Of a stretch of DNA of 12,352 bases, positions 7,844 through 12,352 are shown in pieces (position 1 is the stretch's first letter; every line of letters begins with the position of its first letter). The notes beneath the pieces are model-generated. The model was not told where the DNA came from. It made no database searches and saw nothing but the letters and a program-made list of their open reading frames with translations. Position numbers and translations under genes: made by a program. Source of the DNA: Theristus sp. LFF4_11 (lineage: Eukaryota; Nematoda; Chromadorea; Monhysterida; Xyalidae); contig JASANC010004476.1 in NCBI GenBank assembly GCA_030248135.1, positions 1-12,352 on the forward strand, written 5' to 3'.

Positions 7844-10189
7844 ATGCGTTTCTGCAGTTCATGCTCATCGTTGCTAATATCAATTGTCAGCATTTTATTT
7901 GCGCTAACCAATGGGCAAAATGGAATTGTTTGGTCGAAATGGGGAGACTGGATCGATGAACTGATGCAGAGTGAACAGCCACTGATTGAAACCGTCAAGA
8001 GACAACAGGTGTCGCGCATATGCGAGCGGTTTTATGATGAAATTTCATGCACAACATGCGCGAATGATAGTTGCTGATTCGCTGCGTCCTGGGTCAAACA
8101 CTGGGTTTTTCCCAATAAGCTTGTTCAACCACGCTCAAGAAATGGCCAAATCCATGCCAAAAGTTCGTCCACGCCAAAATTCATTCCAACATTTAAAAAA
8201 AGCAGGGAAGGTCAAGCGGAGCACCACGCAGTTTTTGGCGTGGTATGGAATGAGTTTTGGTATGGATTTTGGGATTGTAAGGGCGTGAACAGTGAACCGG
8301 GCCAGACGAAAACGCCAAACGACGGCCGGTGCCATCAGCTGACACCATCACTCTTGACACCGCCATTCCCGCTGCTCTGGTGACAGTTCAAAAGTTCCAA
8401 TTCCAATCGACAAAAAGAATGAACATGATAATGGGCATGTTCAACGCAATTCCCCCGCATAAAAGTTACGCGGTTCAGGTTGAAAAGCTCGCGTTCGGCG
8501 GCAAGAAGTACATCGACAACGAGAAGATTCTCGCAAAAACGCGGCCGTTCTCCGGCGATCCGCCGACGCCGCTCGACACGAACTCGATTCAGCCGGCGCC
8601 GCCGTCCCGATCGTCTGCCAGCCCCGTTCGCCCTCGTACCCCTTCGGTTGCCTCCAAGTCCCGGAGTCATTCGCGTGCCCGTCCGGCGGCGACGACGAAG
8701 CCAGCGAAACGTCGCGAGGACCCGAACGTTCGCTTTCTGCAGTGCTGCAAAACGCACCCGGCCATCACGGAGACCTGCTACAGTCATTGCGACTTCGATC
8801 CGCTCGACTCGACGCAGGTCGGCGATTTGGCGGTTTTTTTTCCTGAAAACTTTGAACCATGCCTACTGACTCACTTATTCTGTTGGATGAAAACGGGAAT
8901 TCCACATTTTGTTTGTCTTTGTTTTGTATTTGCATCAACTGAGACTTGACGTCCAAAATACATTTTATTTGTTTTTTTGCTTGTATTTTATTTGCTTAAT
9001 AGTGTCATTACCGTATTACCCCCATTAAACCCCCCCCCACCATTAATCCCCCCCACCAATAAACCCCCACCCCCCGACCAGTTTCCGAATAATCCCCCCC
9101 CCCCACAAATAATCCCCATGGGGGTTAATTGGAAACCTGTTTGAAACACATACCCAGCGAATTCAGTGGCTGGTTGGAGTGAAAATGATGAAATTGTGCT
9201 ACCAAAGGCCCCAAAGGGATGAGTTAGTGGTAATTTCATTACAAAAGGTTGTTACAAAAGGAAATCTCTGTGAAAAGTAGAAGTTTCTGCGACTTTCTTG
9301 CCTGCCATGCAAGGTATTTTTGCCATTTTTCAACAAATCCCCACCCCTAGAATTTTTTGTAAATAACCCCCCCCCCACCAATAATCCCCCCACCAATAAA
9401 CCCCCACCCCTAAAAGTCGCTGACGTATTAATCACCCATGGGGGTTTATTGGGGGTAATACGGTATTACAAAACAGACCTTTTTTCTCTTCCGCGCTATT
9501 TTCTGAAAGTGTCGACACTTTTTATATGACGACAACCAATCGAATGTCATTGAATTCAAAAAATCAAGCCGTTTGCAAACGCACTTGTCTGCAGCTGTAT
9601 CGTCTCGGCCTCGGCCTATCGTCTTGTCCAAAGACAGCCCTGCGCGCCATGTTCGAGTGTGCCGGACAGAAACAGGACCACGCAGAGTGCTGCCAGGCCA
9701 ACGGAGTGCACGGTCAGAAGAACATTTTTTAAACTAAAAATTTCATTCAGGTTTATTCAGTCATTCGTTCGCTGTGGTTACTTTTCACTGTCACAAAGTT
9801 GAGCTGATTCGCTGCAGTTGCTGGTTTGAAAGCCAGAATACGGACAGGAGGCTGCGGCATTGGCCAATTTGCTTTGTTCTCGTGTAGCCTGACGTGATAC
9901 CACGATGAAACTGAACCTGAAAAATATGTTCTGAAACAGCGCGCGTGTTTGCTTGGAATTTTCTCACAATAGGAAAAAACAATCCTCGACGACATTTTCC
10001 GTGAAAATACTGTTTTTGTCGTGATTAAATTTAAAAAAAAACACTGAAAATGTCAATTTTCCAGAGAGCGGCCCACACTGTCTGAAACTGTGCGATTCCC
10101 GACCGACCACAGTGGTTCGATTCAGCCTAAAATTCATCCCTTGTCTGAAGGAATTGCCGAAAGTTTTGAAATGTTTCAGGAATTCTTGA
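7844..10189 (+). CDS. Secreted nematode DB-module protein, four exons
   Basis: The model has exons 7844-8008, 8479-8817, 9595-9712 and 10065-10189 in phases 0, 0 and 1, giving 248 residues. Exon 1 starts with a clear signal peptide (MRFCSSCSSLLISIVSILFA, cleavage near LTNGQ). Exon 2 carries a Pro/Ser/Arg-rich linker, a basic KRRED site, and the first module cysteines in FLQCCKTHPAITETCYSHCD. Exon 3 adds SSCPKTALRAMFECA and DHAECCQANGV; exon 4 adds GPHCLKLCDSRP and FIPCLKELPKVLKCF. Together these are 12 cysteines in the order of the DB module (PF01682), an extracellular domain of unknown function expected to form disulphides. The junctions Q|LYRL and H-E|SGPH restore the module without gaps. 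The exon 2 start is the weak point: GGTTCAG|GTTGAA at 8479 fits phase and consensus, but 8395 is also in phase. AATAAA overlaps the stop (10189-10194) and recurs at 10316. The protein is probably secreted or matrix/cuticle-associated. Confidence 0.8.
8146..8272. repeat. Imperfect inverted repeat in intron 1 of the DB-module gene
   Basis: The left arm (8146-8179) contains CCAAATCCATGCCAAAAG and CCACGCCAAAA. The right arm (8232-8272), read on the opposite strand, gives CCAAAATCCATACCAAAAC and CCACGCCAAAAA, with an insertion of about 9 bp between the two blocks. The transcript could fold into a hairpin across this part of the intron. No protein is encoded. Confidence 0.55.
9009..9465. mobile_element. 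C-rich TIR element in intron 2 of the DB-module gene
   Basis: The ends are inverted copies of about 28 bp: left TACCGTATTACCCCC with ATTAAACCCCC, and right, as reverse complement, TACCGTATTACCCCC with AATAAACCCCC. If the outer TA on each side is the target duplication, the element proper is 9011-9463. Both ends also carry a direct repeat of about 50 bp made of long C runs separated by ACCAATAAA-like spacers (near 9027-9075 and 9366-9412). The minus strand therefore has many runs of 5-10 guanines. The middle is ordinary sequence, except CCCCATGGGGG at 9115-9125, which recurs as CCCATGGGGG near the right end. No coding capacity. Confidence 0.7.
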
Positions 10190-10315
10190 ATAAAACTTCA
10201 TTTTGCTTGCGTTGCCACTCTGATAAACGGCAACAGTTGATGATATTTTGTGAATGTGATGCGCTTTACTCTTTTTTGAACTTGTAGTCAGTGTTCTTCT
10301 CTGTGGCTTCATTTG

Positions 10316-10321
10316 AATAAA
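10316..10321 (+). terminator. Polyadenylation signal AATAAA of the DB-module gene
   Basis: AATAAA lies about 127 bp after the TGA and is followed by a T-rich tract. It is an alternative to the AATAAA that overlaps the stop codon at 10189-10194, which may be too close to leave a normal 3' UTR. Confidence 0.55.
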
Positions 10322-10435
10322 TCATGTTTTATTCTCGGAATAACGGAACTTATTTTCGTCAGGCTGAGTGGACAATTAAGAGCATTATGCTGCGATGAAA
10401 CACAAACAAACAGAATTTTGAAATGAGCTGTTGAC

Positions 10436-10648
10436 TGATATCTTTTATTTTGTTCCCGCGTCTCAATGCGCGCATAAATGGGTAAGCAGTCTCATGCACG
10501 ACGCGGCAATTCAAAATTGGCGAAGGGACCCGAGTCCCCTAAATCAGGCCGGGTCACTTAGGCTAAATTGAAACATAAAGATTGAAACCAGTTTCCTTTC
10601 GCGTCCGCAACCGCATTGAGTCGCAGGTCTTAAAGAAAAGATGATGAT
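10436..10648. mobile_element. MITE-like TIR element, family B, copy 2
   Basis: The more complete of the two family B copies (the other is 1588-1790, same orientation). The left end TGATATCTTTTATTTTG continues to CGCGTCTCAATGCG. The right end carries CGCATTGAGTCGCAGG followed by TCTTAAAGAAAAGAT, an imperfect inverted repeat of about 33 bp. It lies between the convergent 3' ends of the DB-module gene (+) and the zinc-ribbon gene (-). No ORF inside. Confidence 0.75.
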
Positions 10649-10840
10649 AATTGTGCAGAAAACAGACGCAAAAATGTTGAAAACCAGATTCGATTTCCAG
10701 TCAACCAGCATGCAGCATTGAAAATTAAAAAAAAAAAACGGAATGCAAAGAGAATCACTGTTTGTTCACTATTATGCACATGAAAACTCGAAAATATCTT
10801 TAAAAATATCAAAATAATGTTTTTTGATAAACATTAAAAT

Positions 10841-12048
10841 TCATCTGTCCCGTTTCATGCCCAGCATTTTCCAGTCAGCAGCCACCGGTACACCAGCCGA
10901 TGCTTCGTTGTGGCGTCTTTTTGGCTTTTTAGGGTTTTTCGAGCGGCTTTTTTCCTTGCAGTTAGGGCAAATTGGCGCGTTACGGTGGATTTCTTGACGG
11001 CACAAAGGGTTCTGGCATTGCTGAAACAGAACCGAACCGTTTTTGAGACAGACTGGATTCGAAGCATTTATCTATTGTGGATATATTCAAACGTGGCCGG
11101 ACTAAAATGACGTCATTTGCTTTAAAAACGCCCGTTTGTCAAAGTGCAGGCACTAAAATGTCAGTTTGGTGTGACTGATAATTTGACATTCACCATTTGT
11201 TTACGGGATGAGATCGGCTAAACTGAAAGTCTGGTTTGTTGTGAACGGCAAGCGCATGTTTGGCGGCACATGATGTCATTTCAATGGGACACGTTTAGAA
11301 AAATAGGTCATAGTCAGATCCAGCAAAAACCTCGTGAATAAAAAATTTAGCTGTTTTCCAAAAATTCAGATTTTCTGAATCGATTGTTCAGCACAAATTC
11401 AAATACACCAAGCATATTCCAATTGAAATCAGCTCTCGTCAGTTCAACCATAGCCCTGATTGTTTTAAACTGGATAAAAACAGGAAACAGAACGAATCGC
11501 GGCGCACCTTCATGGGCACCGGCTTCTGCTGTATGGTGTCGGTTGTGCCAGATGCCGCCGCCGTGCCTGCGCCACCGCTGGACGTGCCCGGATGTCGCTG
11601 TGCGTGATGCGGCAGCGTGTGCAGGCGGTGATGATGATGACTGCTAGTAGCAGCTGCACCGAGCGGTGACGTCATACTAGTCGCATTGAAACTAGAGCTC
11701 TGCTGTTGCTGTTGCTGCTGCTGTTGTAGACGCCATTGCTGCTGTATGAGCGCCTGCATTGCGAGCGCTTGCATCGCGTACGGCGGAAAACTGGGCAGCG
11801 GCGGGGCGGACGGACCGGGTGGCAGGAACAACGGTGATGCGTTGGTGACAGCCGCCGAACAGCTCGCTGCGTTCGATTGGGTCGGCGAGCGTTGCTGTTG
11901 CTCGAGCAGACTGGTGATCAGATTCTGGTGGCTTTGTTGAGGTTGATGTTGACTGCGCCGGCCGCTGCTGCCGCTGCCGTTGCTCGTGTTGCTGATGCCG
12001 CTCGTGTCCGACGCGTCACGGGCGGACGGACTGCTGTACTCGGCGAAA
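10841..12048 (-). CDS. Gln-rich protein ending in a Cys4 zinc-ribbon-like motif (3' two exons)
   Basis: Two minus-strand exons, 12048-11508 and 11020-10841, join in phase 0 (AAG|GTGCGC to TTTCAG|CAATGC) and give about 240 residues up to TGA. The first exon opens in phase 2 after TTTCACAG, so earlier exons lie right of the window. It is low-complexity: Ser/Asn/Gly-rich, a segment [15 protein letters not shown], Pro-rich [20 protein letters not shown], a run of nine Gln, a HHHH patch, and Gly/Ala/Thr-rich sequence ending QQKPVPMK. The last exon begins [20 protein letters not shown] followed by C: Cys-x4-Cys-x10-Cys-x2-Cys, then a basic tract ([13 protein letters not shown]) and the end [11 protein letters not shown]. 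This suggests a nuclear regulatory protein with a C-terminal zinc-binding knuckle and nuclear signal. I cannot name the family with certainty. A family A TIR element sits in the intron. Confidence 0.7.
11073..11314. mobile_element. MITE-like TIR element, family A, copy 2
   Basis: Same orientation as copy 1 at 394-633 and similar over its whole length; GCTTTAAAAACGCCCGTTTG and ATGTCAGTTTGGTGTGACTG are identical in both. The left palindrome AAATGACGTCATTT is intact; in the right arm it has decayed to ATGATGTCAT. It lies inside the last intron of the minus-strand zinc-ribbon gene. Confidence 0.8.
11700..11726 (-). repeat. CAG/CAA run encoding nine glutamines
   Basis: Nine CAG or CAA codons on the minus strand in the penultimate exon of the zinc-ribbon gene. 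The mix of CAG and CAA argues for a coding poly-Gln tract rather than a pure expanding triplet. Confidence 0.85.
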
Positions 12049-12352
12049 CTGTGAAATTGGAAACACTAAAAGTCTAAAAAGTCGAATTGATGATGAGTTG
12101 GTGTGATACTGAATGTACACCTGTATGGTGCAATTCTCTCTTGAACTGGTCATTCACCACAGGCCATTTAAAGGTGCGACCAATCACGGCAATGCACAAC
12201 GCTGAAGAATATAAACCTTGGACTGAATCGGCTGGCGGATCTGATTTTCCGTTTTTTAGTAGGTACATGTTTGTTCAATAACAGCAAACGTCCAGCCACG
12301 AATCACCACCACCCAACAAAGTCGTCCCCGCGCGCACAGTGCAAGATCGTCC
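12049..12352. other. Presumed intron of the minus-strand gene; nothing coding identified
   Basis: On the minus strand this follows the acceptor TTTCACAG at 12049-12056 and is probably intron, with the next exon beyond the window. On the plus strand a CCAAT-like GACCAATCAC near 12178 and an A/T-rich ATATAAAC near 12209 look superficially like promoter elements, but no transcript can be supported. Open frames on both strands lack motifs. Confidence 0.4.

Noticed and set aside
8335..8787. 150-codon Arg-rich minus-strand ORF
   Set aside because: It is the antisense shadow of the G/C-rich linker exon of the DB-module gene.
10105..10130. GGTTCGATTC resembling a tRNA B box
   Set aside because: It lies in coding exon 4 of the DB-module gene, and no cloverleaf can be formed around it.
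12087..12281. Opposed 64-codon ORFs on both strands at the right edge, and a CCAAT/TATA-like pair
   Set aside because: No motif or splice border supports either ORF, and two short promoter words are expected by chance.
1..12352. CRISPR array, bacterial operon, rRNA or tRNA genes
   Set aside because: No regularly spaced repeats, ribosome-binding sites or RNA gene folds were seen. The intron-split genes point to a eukaryote.

Overview
The window is eukaryotic, most likely from a nematode. Coding sequence is broken into short exons joined by GT-AG introns whose phases can be matched across the sequence. Acceptors are of the TTTCAG/ATTCAG type and AATAAA signals follow some genes. The best organism clue is a complete 12-cysteine DB module, a domain known mainly from nematodes. 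No bacterial, organellar or viral gene was seen.

Layout from left to right. (1) At 1-372 lies the 3' end of a plus-strand gene whose last exon encodes one membrane segment. (2) At about 390-3560 there is no host gene I can support; it holds two TIR elements (394-633, 1588-1790), a long imperfect palindrome (2766-2870), and a mariner-like deletion derivative (2902-3559) with 194-bp arms and the tail of a transposase. (3) At 3741-4957 is a four-exon gene for BLOC1S4/cappuccino, a subunit of the BLOC-1 complex. (4) At 4966-6461 is a four-exon gene of unknown function. Its proposed ATG lies 8 nt after the BLOC1S4 stop, in the same exon, and its last intron carries a GC-rich TIR element. (5) At 6540-7830 is an A/T-rich intergenic stretch with no gene. 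(6) At 7844-10189 is a four-exon gene for a secreted DB-module protein; intron 2 carries a C-rich TIR element. (7) At 10436-10648 is a second copy of the 1588-1790 family, between convergent genes. (8) At 12048-10841 on the minus strand are the last two exons of a glutamine-rich protein ending in a zinc-ribbon-like Cys4 motif; their intron holds a second copy of the 394-633 family.

The host genes do not form an obvious pathway. BLOC1S4 (endosome/lysosome-related organelle sorting) and the gene after it may share a transcript; the DB-module protein is probably secreted; the zinc-ribbon protein is probably nuclear. The strongest points for follow-up are the 8-nt spacing between BLOC1S4 and its downstream ORF, and the crowding of several different TIR families into 12 kb of introns and spacers. 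All exon models were assembled by eye from splice consensus, phase and protein similarity. No alignment or database search was run.
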